Assembly (NCBI GenBank): GCA_000350305.1
Contig: CP002916.1
Location: 1,397,106-1,461,105 of the forward strand
From: Thermoplasmatales archaeon BRNA1
GTDB taxonomy: Archaea > Thermoplasmatota > Thermoplasmata > Methanomassiliicoccales > Methanomethylophilaceae
Direction of reading: 5' to 3'
Length of the DNA: 64,000 bases
Positions within the stretch are counted from its first letter, which is position 1; every line of letters starts with the position of its first letter. The position numbers and the translations under genes were made by a program. Below the pieces are notes generated by a model. The model saw nothing but the letters and a program-made list of their open reading frames with translations. It searched no databases and was not told the origin of the DNA. Shown in pieces: positions 53,526 to 62,052 of this stretch.

Positions 53526-54488
53526 TCACTGGGTGTTGAGTTTCGAGTGGATCCTCGAGGTGTTCTCGTCCGGGTCGAACTTGGGGACCTGGTTGCACTC
53601 CATCTTGGATGCGAGCTTCTCCAGGCGCCTGATCCTCTCCTGCGTGTCGGGATGGGTGCTGAAGAGCCTCTTGCAGAAGCTCTTCCTCCCGCCGGATATG
53701 GGATTCGCGATCCACATGTTTGCCCTGCGGGAATCGTCGTAGGGGTTCCTGGGGTCCTGACACCCGTTCTCCAGCTTGTACAGGGCGCCGGCAAGGGCCA
53801 GGGGTTTCCCGCAGATCCTCGCGCCGGTCTCGTCGGCCAGGAACTCCCTGTTGCGGGAGACCGCCAGCTGCATGCAGATGGCCGCGATGGGCACCAGCAG
53901 GTAGCACAAAATGCCGATTGCCAGGATGGGGAGGGCATCCTTGCTGTTACGGCCGCTGATTGCGTTGAAGATTGCTCCGCGGAAGACTATGAACGCGGCA
54001 TAGGTGAGGATCGTCGCCAGACAGGATGCCACCGACATTACCAGGATGTCCCTGTTCCTCACGTGGGACAGCTCGTGGGCGATGACCCCCTCGAGCTCGT
54101 CATCGTCAAGGAGATTCAGTATGCCCCTAGTGGCTACGACCGCCGCGTTGGAGGGGTTTCTTCCGGTGGCGAATGCGTTGGGCATCGAGATCTCGGTCAC
54201 CCCGACCTCGGGCATGGGGAGACCCGCCTGCTTGGCGAGCTTCTCCACGATGCCGTACAGCCTAGGCTCCTCCTCGCGGGTGACGAGATGGACCTTGTTC
54301 GCCCTGAGCGCGGATGATTTGGAGGTGAAGTAGGAGACAAAACTGAGGATGACGGCGATACACGCCATAAGTGCCAGACCCAGCAGTCCGTATCCGAAGA
54401 CCAGTCCGATGACGTACCCGATCCCGGATAGGATGAGAGTCATGACGACGAACATCGCAGCCGTGTTGAGAATATAAGCTGCCCTCAT
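53526..54488 (-). CDS. htpX: HtpX-like membrane zinc metalloprotease
   Basis: M48 family protease (320 residues) with two N-terminal transmembrane helices, the zinc motif HELSH (about residues 136-140, in GVIAHELSHVRNRD), a further pair of hydrophobic segments and the third ligand region NREFLADETGA. It acts in membrane protein quality control. ATG 54488 is chosen because GAGGTG lies five bases upstream; a GTG at 54494 is also in frame. It follows the MBL-fold gene closely (10-base gap), suggesting co-transcription. Confidence 0.93.
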   Translation of the reverse strand: MRAAYILNTAAMFVVMTLILSGIGYVIGLVFGYGLLGLALMACIAVILSFVSYFTSKSSALRANKVHLVTREEEPRLYGIVEKLAKQAGLPMPEVGVTEISMPNAFATGRNPSNAAVVATRGILNLLDDDELEGVIAHELSHVRNRDILVMSVASCLATILTYAAFIVFRGAIFNAISGRNSKDALPILAIGILCYLLVPIAAICMQLAVSRNREFLADETGARICGKPLALAGALYKLENGCQDPRNPYDDSRRANMWIANPISGGRKSFCKRLFSTHPDTQERIRRLEKLASKMECNQVPKFDPDENTSRIHSKLNTQ

Positions 54489-54497
54489 TCGCACACC

Positions 54498-55268
54498 TCA
54501 CAGAAGATCGAACTGCGCGGACTCCCCCGCGTAGAAGTCGTGGACGCCCTCCAAGCCCAGATTGAACCTTGCGCGCCCGATACCGGTGGGGCCGGCGCAG
54601 TGGTTGAGGTAGACGTACGGCACCTTGTTATCCATCAGGACCTTGCAGGCACTGTCGACGAGAGGATCGTTCTTCCTCCCGACGTGGAGCCCCCCGATGT
54701 ATCCGATCGGGGTACACTCGAACTTCTTCTCGACAGCGTCGAATACCGCTTCCATGCCGGGATGGCAGCAGTGACTGATGATGATCGGCCCGAGGGACCC
54801 CCTCACGACCATTACGCACTCCCTGCCCACCTTCCTCCCGGATGTGTACGGAATGGGCGGGGAGACGTAGACGTGTTCGCTGAACTTGATCCACCCTTCG
54901 ATGTCCTGCCTGATCCCCCTGTCCTTGTACTCCTCGGGGAAATAGATGCCGGTGCAGCCGAAGGATTTCTTCTCCCCCCACGCATCCGACGGGGCGTAAA
55001 CGGCAATGGGCTTGGTGCGATCCTTCAGAACGGCCCCGACGGCGCCCCACTCGTCCTTGTCCATATGGGAGATGACCACACGGTCGAGATCATCCGCGGA
55101 GACGTCCATGGCACTCATGTTGGTCTGGAGATAGCGGGTACGGAGCCCGGTGCCGAACATGGTGCGTTCGCCGTCTGCCTCGATGATGAACGAGGAGCCC
55201 TTGGCACCGATAAGGGTGGTGTCCGGGAGCGAACCCTCGTCGTAAAGGACGGTGATCTTGGCCTGCAT
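54498..55268 (-). CDS. MBL-fold protein with altered metal motif
   Basis: The 256-residue protein resembles the metallo-beta-lactamase-fold hydrolases of the COG1237 type (MptA-like context in some annotations), with IIEADGERTMFGTG, ISHCCHPGMEAVF and YLNHCAGPTG. The first metal motif, canonically H-x-H-x-D-H, reads H68-M-D70-K-D72-E73: the second His is Asp and the last His is Glu. Other His residues (SHCCHPG, NHCAG) remain. It may bind a different metal set or have changed activity. Precedes htpX in the same direction. Confidence 0.65.
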   Translation of the reverse strand: MQAKITVLYDEGSLPDTTLIGAKGSSFIIEADGERTMFGTGLRTRYLQTNMSAMDVSADDLDRVVISHMDKDEWGAVGAVLKDRTKPIAVYAPSDAWGEKKSFGCTGIYFPEEYKDRGIRQDIEGWIKFSEHVYVSPPIPYTSGRKVGRECVMVVRGSLGPIIISHCCHPGMEAVFDAVEKKFECTPIGYIGGLHVGRKNDPLVDSACKVLMDNKVPYVYLNHCAGPTGIGRARFNLGLEGVHDFYAGESAQFDLL

Positions 55269-55310
55269 AGTGTTCTCTATCCCTCAATCCATATTAAAAG
55301 TACGCGCGCG

Positions 55311-56144
55311 TCAGCGGTGGTAATAGCGGTTCGGGAGGTCGGAACAGATGCGCATGATGCTCTCCTCGGAACATGTGCCAGATGCCAGCATCCACTTGAC
55401 CTTGTTGGGTACGGTGGTGCATGCCATGATGGACGTGGGTTTGGCAGGATCGTCGATGTAGTCCGTCTCCAGCATGAAACGGTCGGTGCCCTTCGCCAGG
55501 GCCTCCTTGATGTACTTCTTGGAAGCGGGTATGGAGGGCATGACCCCGTGTGTCTCCTCCTCGGTCACCAGGGGGAGGGAGGAGTGCTTGATCACCAGGG
55601 AGGGATCCAGTCCCGCCCGGGCTGCCAGCCTGGACAAGCTGAGGTCGGTATCGTCCGCGTTCTCGCAGTGGATGATGACCGGGACGTCGTTCTCCTTCGC
55701 CAGCTGCATGCCGTGGAGCAGCACCCTGTTGGAGGCGTCCCAGATATCGTCGGGACATTCGAAATGGGGCCTGCCGACCTCTCCGATCGCGACGGCCTTC
55801 CCTTCCTGGATCGCCTTCGCGGCATCGTCCATGCCCCTAATCATCATGGCCTCTGCCTCCTCGAGACCGAACTCCTCGGCGAGCGATACGAGAAGGATCG
55901 GATAGGGTCCGACGGCGACGTTGACCTCGACGGAGGTCTGTTCCCTGGACAGCTGTGCCAGGTCATAGGTTATCTTGTACGATTCCGCAAAATCCGCCCC
56001 GCTCCTGATCCTGACCTCGGGGTACGGGAGGGTCACCAGGGTGATGCCCGTCCCGCCCTCCGCCTCGAACTCCTTCAGGGCCTCCACGTTCCTCCCGCGG
56101 GGTGACATGTGGAAGTGGTCGTCGTAGGCGGGGACTCTGTCCAT
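55311..56144 (-). CDS. TatD-family metal-dependent hydrolase
   Basis: A 277-residue TIM-barrel amidohydrolase-like protein of the archaeal TatD family. Metal ligands are visible in YDDHFHMSPRG (H-x-H), IGEVGRPHF, IIHCENAD, IKHSS and ETDYIDDP. TatD enzymes are DNases or related phosphodiesterases; the archaeal subgroup is uncharacterised. ATG 56144 (MDRVPAYDD) precedes the first conserved strand. It diverges from priS with only 52 bases between start codons. Confidence 0.8.
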   Translation of the reverse strand: MDRVPAYDDHFHMSPRGRNVEALKEFEAEGGTGITLVTLPYPEVRIRSGADFAESYKITYDLAQLSREQTSVEVNVAVGPYPILLVSLAEEFGLEEAEAMMIRGMDDAAKAIQEGKAVAIGEVGRPHFECPDDIWDASNRVLLHGMQLAKENDVPVIIHCENADDTDLSLSRLAARAGLDPSLVIKHSSLPLVTEEETHGVMPSIPASKKYIKEALAKGTDRFMLETDYIDDPAKPTSIMACTTVPNKVKWMLASGTCSEESIMRICSDLPNRYYHR

Positions 56145-56196
56145 GCTACGCCACCGACGAATCATTTAATAAAGCTGATTGCCGTGGAGAATCCGC

Positions 56197-57465
56197 ATGG
56201 CTGAGCAGGCGGAACCCCAGAAGCAGAAGCCCTTCGCGAGCAACGAGCTGGACTCCAATTCCCGTTTCCTCTACAAACTCTTCAGGAGGTACTACCGCTC
56301 GTTCACCCCGGACATGCCGGACCGCTTCACGAAGAAGGAGTTCGGTTTCATCCCCTTCGGCAGGACCATGCAGAGACACATGGCGTTCACCTCCCAGGAT
56401 GACCTCAAGACGTTCATGATGACCAAGGTGCCCGCCCACAGCTACTATTCCACCGCATACTACCGCCATCCCTCCCGCCCCGTGATGGAAGAGAAGGAGT
56501 GGATGGGGGCGGAGCTCATCTTCGACCTCGATGCGGACCACCTCCAGGGGGCGGACGAGATGACCTACAGCGAGATGATGGTGCAGATCCGCAGGGAGAT
56601 GATCGCCCTCTGCGACGACTACCTGTTCTCCGACCTCGGTTTCTCGGAGGACCAGGTCCACATCTGCTTCTCCGGCGGAAGAGGCTACCACGCCCACATC
56701 AGGTCCAACGACATCTACACCCTCGGCGCCAACGAGCGCAGGGAGCTCGTCGATTACATCTCCTGCACCGGCCTCGACCTGGAGAGGATCTTCCCGGTCC
56801 ACCAGAACGCGATGGGCGCGGTGTCATACGGCAACGGCACATCTGTTGCGAAAATCAACAAATACCGCCTCCTGCCCGCTCCCGACGAGGGAGGATGGAA
56901 GCACAAGATGAGGGAGGCCCTCAAGGACATCGTCAAGGACATCCGGGAGGAGGAGCCCAAACGCATCAAGAAGCTGTACCCCTCGGTGAAATCCCAGAAC
57001 TCCAGCCTGGAGAAGATGGGTACCCACCTGAGGAAGTGCGGCGACATCATGTTCGAACGCGGCACCATGGTGGACCTGGAGCCGTGGGAGCAGGAGATCC
57101 TGATGAAGTGCCTGAACGACGTGGCCCCGAGGCTCTCCAGCGAAGTCGACAAGCCCGTCACACCCGACATCAAGAGGCTGATCCGTCTGCCGGGATCCCT
57201 CCACGGGAAGACCGGCCTAAGGGTCACCCCGATCACAAGGGACCAGCTCACGGACTACGACCCGCTGCAGTCCGCCGTCCCCGACGTGTTCACCTCCGAC
57301 CCCGTGAAGGTCACGATGAGGAAGGACATGTCGATCAACATCCTCGGCGAGGATATGTCCCTCAAGGGCGAGACCGAGGTCCCGGAGTTCGCGGCGCCGT
57401 TCCTCGTCGGGAGGAAATACGCCGACTACGGCTGGAAATCCCAACAGTCCGAGCGCCTTTTCTGA
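56197..57465 (+). CDS. priS: DNA primase small catalytic subunit PriS
   Basis: Catalytic subunit of archaeal/eukaryotic primase (422 residues). The metal-binding aspartates are Asp110 and Asp112 in LIFDLDADH; the nucleotide-binding SGGRGYHAHI follows near residue 154, and the third carboxylate segment lies in the PDIKRLIRLPGSLHGKTG region. The partner priL is not in this window. The following small genes (rpl18a, pfdA, ftsY) are co-directional after a gap that carries its own TATA box. Confidence 0.95.
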   Translation: MAEQAEPQKQKPFASNELDSNSRFLYKLFRRYYRSFTPDMPDRFTKKEFGFIPFGRTMQRHMAFTSQDDLKTFMMTKVPAHSYYSTAYYRHPSRPVMEEKEWMGAELIFDLDADHLQGADEMTYSEMMVQIRREMIALCDDYLFSDLGFSEDQVHICFSGGRGYHAHIRSNDIYTLGANERRELVDYISCTGLDLERIFPVHQNAMGAVSYGNGTSVAKINKYRLLPAPDEGGWKHKMREALKDIVKDIREEEPKRIKKLYPSVKSQNSSLEKMGTHLRKCGDIMFERGTMVDLEPWEQEILMKCLNDVAPRLSSEVDKPVTPDIKRLIRLPGSLHGKTGLRVTPITRDQLTDYDPLQSAVPDVFTSDPVKVTMRKDMSINILGEDMSLKGETEVPEFAAPFLVGRKYADYGWKSQQSERLF

Positions 57466-57576
57466 CCGGATTCTGAAGACGATTCCCGCAAGATGTTTAG
57501 ACGGTTAAGCGTCCGCCTTTAACGCGTCCGCGATACCTTTAATTATCAATTGGGGGTTGGGTTCTGTTAGATAAAT

Positions 57577-57801
57577 ATGAAGGCATTCCTCGTAACCGGT
57601 TCCTTCGCGGACCCCAGAAAAGAGCAGCCCTTCTCCATCGAGATGGCTGCAGACGACGAGGCCTCTGTCAAGGAGAAGGCACTCTCCACTATCGGCAGCA
57701 GGCACAAGATGAAGAGATGGCAGATCAAGATCGACAAGATCGAGGAGATCCCCGCGGATCAGATCCAGAGCCACCTCGTGAAGTACCAGGCCGGTGCTTG
57801 A
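57577..57801 (+). CDS. rpl18a: 50S ribosomal protein L18Ae (LX)
   Basis: A 74-residue archaeal L18a/LX protein: MKAFLVTGSF, then ADDEASVKEKALSTIGSRHKMKRWQIKIDKIEEI, a match to the family in length and pattern. A TATA-like CTTTAATTATC lies near 57543. It overlaps pfdA by eight bases, forming the common archaeal order rpl18a-pfdA-ftsY. Confidence 0.94.
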   Translation: MKAFLVTGSFADPRKEQPFSIEMAADDEASVKEKALSTIGSRHKMKRWQIKIDKIEEIPADQIQSHLVKYQAGA

Positions 57802-58228
57802 ACTGAACGACGAAGAGCTCCGCCAGGCGGCAAGGGCCCTCGACAGCTACAACAAGCAGTTGGAAACCCTCTCGCGCCAGGTCAAACTCCTTCAGGCTAC
57901 CCGCGACGAGGCCGCCCGCGCTTTTAGGGCGCTCTCCGCACTCAAGGACGCCAAGGAGGGGGACGAGATCATGGTCCCCGTCGGAGCTTCCACCTACATC
58001 ACCGTCAAGGTGACCGGCAAGAACGCCGTCGTCGGCGTCGGCAACGGTGTCGCGGTCGAGAAGTCCCTTGACGATGCCCAGGCCTACATGCAGAGTCAGG
58101 GCGACGAGATCACCTCGGCCCTCAACGAGGCCGTTTCCGCGATGCAGGAGGTCCAGAGCTACACCCAGGAGCTCGCGGACGCCATCCAGCAGGAATACCG
58201 CCAGCGCCAGGCAAACGGCGTGCAGTGA
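57794..58228 (+). CDS. pfdA: Prefoldin alpha subunit
   Basis: The 144-residue protein has two coiled-coil helices (residues 3-45 and 95-140) joined by a beta-hairpin region (GDEIMVPVGASTYITVKVTG), the layout of prefoldin alpha, a jellyfish-like chaperone that captures unfolded proteins. GTG 57794 is inside the rpl18a end; its stop overlaps the ftsY region. Confidence 0.94.
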   Translation: MLELNDEELRQAARALDSYNKQLETLSRQVKLLQATRDEAARAFRALSALKDAKEGDEIMVPVGASTYITVKVTGKNAVVGVGNGVAVEKSLDDAQAYMQSQGDEITSALNEAVSAMQEVQSYTQELADAIQQEYRQRQANGVQ

Positions 58229-58236
58229 GTTTTCAC

Positions 58237-59361
58237 ATGTTCGATTCCCTCAAGTCCAAGCTCAAAGGCATCTTCAAGAAAGGTGAGAAGCTTGACGAGG
58301 GTTCGGTTTACGAGGAACCCCCGAAAGAGGAGACCCCCGTCTCCCTTCCGGAACCTTCCCCCGAACAGGAAGCCAGCGTTCCCGCAGAGGAGTCTCCGGC
58401 AGAACAGCCCAGGGAGGAGCCCAAGAAACTCTCCAAGAAGGAGAGGATGGCCGCCGCCAAGGCGAGGCACTCCGGCGAGAAGCGTTCCTCCGACATGCTC
58501 AGTGAGGGATTCCTGAGCAAGAAGATCAAGGACGACCCGCTCGATGACATCCTCGACGAACTGGAGGTCACCCTCCTCGAGAGCGACGTCGCATACGACG
58601 TCGTCCAGGAGATCATCCTCGGTGTGAGGAACAACCTCTCCGGGAAGAAATACAGCCGCGAATACTCCCTCGAGCAGATCGTGGAGTTCGCGGTCAGGGA
58701 GGCCGTCAGCGACGTTCTCCAGGTCAACGAGTTCGACTTCGACGCATGGCTGGAGGAGCAGAGCCGCCCCGCCGTCATCATGTTCGTCGGGATCAACGGG
58801 ACCGGCAAGACCACCGCCATCGCCAAGATCGGCAACCGTCTCAAGAACCAGGGCAAGAGCGTCGTTCTCGCGGCATGCGACACCTTCAGGGCCGGGGCCA
58901 TCGAGCAGCTCACCATCCACTCCGAGAAACTCGGAATCAAGATCGTCAAATCGCAGCAGGACGCGGACCCCGCATCCGTCGCCTACGACGCGGTCGAGCA
59001 CGCCCGCTCCAAGATGAGGGACGTGGTCCTCATCGACACCGCGGGAAGGATGCAGACCAACAACAACCTCATCGCCGAGATGAAGAAGATCACCAAGGTC
59101 TGCAAGCCCGACCTCAAGATCTTCGTCGGCGATTCCCTCGCCGGCAACGACGCAATCGAGCAGGCGAAGGTCTTCGATGACGCCATCGGGATCGATGCGA
59201 TCATCCTCACCAAGATCGACACCGACGCAAAGGGCGGTGCCGCACTCTCCATCGCCAAGACCATCGGCAAACCCATCGCCTTCGTCTGCGACGGGCAGGA
59301 GTACGAGGACATCGAGAAATTCGATGCCGACTGGATGCTCAACAGGCTTTTCGAGCAGTGA
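58237..59361 (+). CDS. ftsY: Signal recognition particle receptor FtsY
   Basis: SRP receptor GTPase (374 residues). An acidic, Glu/Pro-rich N-terminal region (about residues 15-70) precedes the N domain and the GTPase G domain with Walker A GINGTGKTT near 186-194, DTFRAGA, DTAGRMQ near 266 and TKIDTDAKGG. It binds SRP-ribosome complexes at the membrane. ATG 58237 (MFDSLKSKLKG) matches family starts; a GTG at 58225 overlapping the pfdA stop would add four residues. Confidence 0.95.
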   Translation: MFDSLKSKLKGIFKKGEKLDEGSVYEEPPKEETPVSLPEPSPEQEASVPAEESPAEQPREEPKKLSKKERMAAAKARHSGEKRSSDMLSEGFLSKKIKDDPLDDILDELEVTLLESDVAYDVVQEIILGVRNNLSGKKYSREYSLEQIVEFAVREAVSDVLQVNEFDFDAWLEEQSRPAVIMFVGINGTGKTTAIAKIGNRLKNQGKSVVLAACDTFRAGAIEQLTIHSEKLGIKIVKSQQDADPASVAYDAVEHARSKMRDVVLIDTAGRMQTNNNLIAEMKKITKVCKPDLKIFVGDSLAGNDAIEQAKVFDDAIGIDAIILTKIDTDAKGGAALSIAKTIGKPIAFVCDGQEYEDIEKFDADWMLNRLFEQ

Positions 59362-59363
59362 GT

Positions 59364-60590
59364 TCACTGCGGGCTGACGCAGAGTTTGTAGAACAGCGTG
59401 GCGAATACCTTCGCATCGTTGATGATGTTCTGCACCGGCACATATTCGTTGGGGCCGTGCAGGGTCCCCCCTCCGGTCTCCCATACGTATGCGTCGTACC
59501 CTTTCAGACGGAAGAAGTTGGCGCAGGTCGCACCGCCGACGCCGGTGGCCTCGGGCCTGTGGCCCAGAACCTCCTCTACGGAATCCGAGAGTGCCTTGAA
59601 TACGGGGGAATCGGTGCTCGATTTCCCGCCGGACTCGTGCCTCTGGAGCTCCTTCACGGTGATCTTCGCCCCGGTGGCCTCGTAGCGAGAGGCTATATCC
59701 TGCGCGGTCTTGAGGACATCCTCCACCTTGTAATCGGGGAGGATCCTGCAGTCCATGCAGAACGACCAGGAACCGGGGATGGTGTTGACGTTGAGGACTG
59801 TGGAATCCGCCTTGGTGGGCTCGAAGCTGGACTTCGCGGGGAGGAACATGGGATTCTCCATCGGGAACCTCTCGTTGAGGGCCACTATGACATCATCGAT
59901 GATGGCCGCGCCCAGCCTGAATGCGTTGATCCCGATGTCCGGGGTCGATGCGTGGACGGACTTGCCGACTATATCGAACTGCAGCCAGATCAGGCTCTTC
60001 TCGTTGACCTCGATGTACTTGCCATCGGGGCTCCCCCAGTCGGGGACCAGGAAGATGTCGTCCGGCGAGAAGTAGCCGTTATCGATGAGGTGGCAGACGC
60101 CGTAATGGCTGGCCATCTCCTCGTCGGCGACCCATGCGACCCCGATGGACATGCCCTCGAGGGTGCCCTTCTCGAAGAAACGGGATGCGAACATCGAGGA
60201 CAGGACGGACTGTCCGTTGTCCTCGGTTCCCCTCCCGTAGACCTTCCCGTCCCTGTAGATCCCCTTGAACGGATCGGTCTCCCAGTCGGCGAGATTGCCT
60301 GCGGGGACGGTATCGATGTGCGCGATGATCCAAACGGTGCCGCTGCGCTTGCCGTTCTTCTTGGCAAGGATGTTGGATCTCATGATGCCGGGATGGTCCT
60401 CATCGGGAACGTCCACCCTCTGGACGGAATCGAAGTCCTTCAGATATCCCTGTAGGAAATCCGCCCTTTTGGACTCCCCTTCGCCGCCGACGGCAGGGGA
60501 CATCGCGGGAATGGAGATCATGTCGCACATTATCTTCGCGATGTACTCGCGGGACCCTTCGATGGCTCTCATGACCTCCAGCAGCTGCAT
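59364..60590 (-). CDS. M20-family metallopeptidase/deacylase
   Basis: The protein (408 residues) has the ArgE/DapE/carboxypeptidase G2 layout: first metal motif AHIDTVP, GRGTEDNGQ, the EE pair in VADEEMASH, then the dimerisation lid domain, and the C-terminal His in GGTLHGPNEY. The substrate (N-acetylornithine, succinyl-DAP or a dipeptide) cannot be assigned. It converges on ftsY with two bases between stops. ATG 60590 or 60572. Confidence 0.85.
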   Translation of the reverse strand: MQLLEVMRAIEGSREYIAKIMCDMISIPAMSPAVGGEGESKRADFLQGYLKDFDSVQRVDVPDEDHPGIMRSNILAKKNGKRSGTVWIIAHIDTVPAGNLADWETDPFKGIYRDGKVYGRGTEDNGQSVLSSMFASRFFEKGTLEGMSIGVAWVADEEMASHYGVCHLIDNGYFSPDDIFLVPDWGSPDGKYIEVNEKSLIWLQFDIVGKSVHASTPDIGINAFRLGAAIIDDVIVALNERFPMENPMFLPAKSSFEPTKADSTVLNVNTIPGSWSFCMDCRILPDYKVEDVLKTAQDIASRYEATGAKITVKELQRHESGGKSSTDSPVFKALSDSVEEVLGHRPEATGVGGATCANFFRLKGYDAYVWETGGGTLHGPNEYVPVQNIINDAKVFATLFYKLCVSPQ

Positions 60591-60622
60591 GAGTCCATAA
60601 TCAATAGGCTGATTGATAAGGG

Positions 60623-60715
60623 TTAGTACAAGACCCGGCGGTACCTCTGATTCCTTGCATTCGGATTATCGGGAACGGTCCTGACGACGAAACCGTACTC
60701 CAGAGCGGGAGTCAT
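60623..60715 (-). CDS. Possible 30-residue ORF upstream of the M20 gene
   Basis: A 30-codon ORF (MTPALEYGFVVRTVPDNP..., Arg-rich at its end, TAA stop) lies 33 bases before the M20 start in the same direction. GTGAT is placed five bases before its ATG and a TATA-like CATTTATTTC lies about 55 bases upstream. It could be a leader peptide or the first gene of a small operon. No homologue is known to me and it may be chance. Confidence 0.3.
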   Translation of the reverse strand: MTPALEYGFVVRTVPDNPNARNQRYRRVLY

Positions 60716-60777
60716 ATTATCACTTTGTGTATCAGTCTGGTCCTGTAAAACGATAAGAGCCAGATTGAAATAAATGA

Positions 60778-60797
60778 CCGAGGGGAAGACCCCTCGG
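60778..60797 (-). terminator. Hairpin after the thiolase gene
   Basis: CCGAGGGG (60778-60785) pairs with CCCCTCGG (60790-60797) around AAGA, 12 bases after the thiolase stop codon; on the minus strand TCATTTATTTC follows. Confidence 0.55.
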
Positions 60798-60809
60798 ATT
60801 GAGGTTTAA

Positions 60810-61991
60810 TCACTCGCGCTTCACGATCATCGTGACCGCGTTTCCTCCGCCGAGGCAGAGGGTTGCGAGTCCGACGTCCTTCTGCCTGTCCTGGAGGGCG
60901 TAGAGCAGGGTGGTCATGACCCTGGATCCGGAGCATCCGATGGGATGTCCGAGGGCGACCGCTCCTCCGTTGACGTTGAAGATCTCGTCGGGTACGTTGA
61001 GGGTCTTCTTGACCGCGCAGGATGCGGAGGCGAAGGCCTCGTTGTGCTCGAACAGGTCGATGTCGTCGATGGTCATCCCAGCCTTCTTCATGACATGCTC
61101 GGAAGCGGGGATGGGTGCCTCCATGATCCTCTCGGGGAGGACTCCCCTCTCTCCGTATGCGACGATGGATGCCATGGGCTTGAGGGAGTGCTCCTCGGCG
61201 AACTTGCGGGAACAGACGATCATCGAGGATGCTCCGTCGGACAGCTGGGAGGAGTTCCCGGCGGTGACGATTCCGTCCTTCTTGAAGACGGGCTTGAGCT
61301 TTCCGAGGGACTCCATGGACGAGTCGGCGCGGATTCCCTCGTCCTTGTCGAAGGCGTAGTCGCCGAGCTTCTTGTCATGGAGCATGACGGGGACGATCTC
61401 CTTGTCGAACTTCCCGTCCTTCTGGGCCTTGGCTGCCTTCAGGTGGCTCTCGACGGAGAGCTGGTCGGCGTCCTCGCGGGTGACGTTGAACCTCTCGGCG
61501 ACGATCTCGCCGGTGAACCCCATGTGCTGGTTGTTGAAGATGTCCCAAAGTCCGTCGTGGACCATGCAGTCGACGACGGTCTGGTCGTTCATCCTGTATC
61601 CCCAGCGGGCACCGTTCATGATGTAGGGGGCGTTGGACATGCTCTCCATTCCTCCGACGGCGAGGCACTGGTACTCTCCGGCCTTGATTGCGTCGGCTGC
61701 GAGCATGGCTGCCTTGAGTCCGGATCCGCAGACGGCGTTGACCGTGAAGGAACCAATCTCGACGGGGAGTCCGGCTCCGATCGCTGCCTGCCTTGCGGGG
61801 TTCTGTCCGAGTCCCGCCTGGAGGACGCTTCCCATGATGCACTCCTCGATGTCGGTAGCCTCGAGGTTGGCGCGCTTAACGGCTTCCTTGACGCAGAGAG
61901 CTCCGAGGTCGGTGGATTTGATTCCCGACAGAGACTTTCCGTACTTTCCAATCGCGGTCCTGCATGCGCTGACAATAACGGCTTCTTCCAT
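60810..61991 (-). CDS. Acetyl-CoA C-acetyltransferase (thiolase)
   Basis: A 393-residue thiolase with the acyl-accepting Cys88 in NAVCGSGLK, the GHPIGCSG histidine and the second cysteine in LCLGGGNA near residue 379, plus the NEAFA motif (FEHNEAFASAS). Its sequence is of the bacterial acetoacetyl-CoA thiolase type, complete at both ends (MEEAVIVSACRTAIGKYG). In archaea such enzymes usually feed mevalonate and isoprenoid lipid synthesis, but no HMG-CoA synthase or OB-fold DUF35 partner is adjacent, which is unusual for archaeal thiolases. Possible bacterial origin. Confidence 0.92.
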   Translation of the reverse strand: MEEAVIVSACRTAIGKYGKSLSGIKSTDLGALCVKEAVKRANLEATDIEECIMGSVLQAGLGQNPARQAAIGAGLPVEIGSFTVNAVCGSGLKAAMLAADAIKAGEYQCLAVGGMESMSNAPYIMNGARWGYRMNDQTVVDCMVHDGLWDIFNNQHMGFTGEIVAERFNVTREDADQLSVESHLKAAKAQKDGKFDKEIVPVMLHDKKLGDYAFDKDEGIRADSSMESLGKLKPVFKKDGIVTAGNSSQLSDGASSMIVCSRKFAEEHSLKPMASIVAYGERGVLPERIMEAPIPASEHVMKKAGMTIDDIDLFEHNEAFASASCAVKKTLNVPDEIFNVNGGAVALGHPIGCSGSRVMTTLLYALQDRQKDVGLATLCLGGGNAVTMIVKRE

Positions 61992-62052
61992 TTGAAAAAC
62001 CCCATCTTTTAATTGAGGGTGGATGAACATAGGCACCATATAATAGTGTCGT

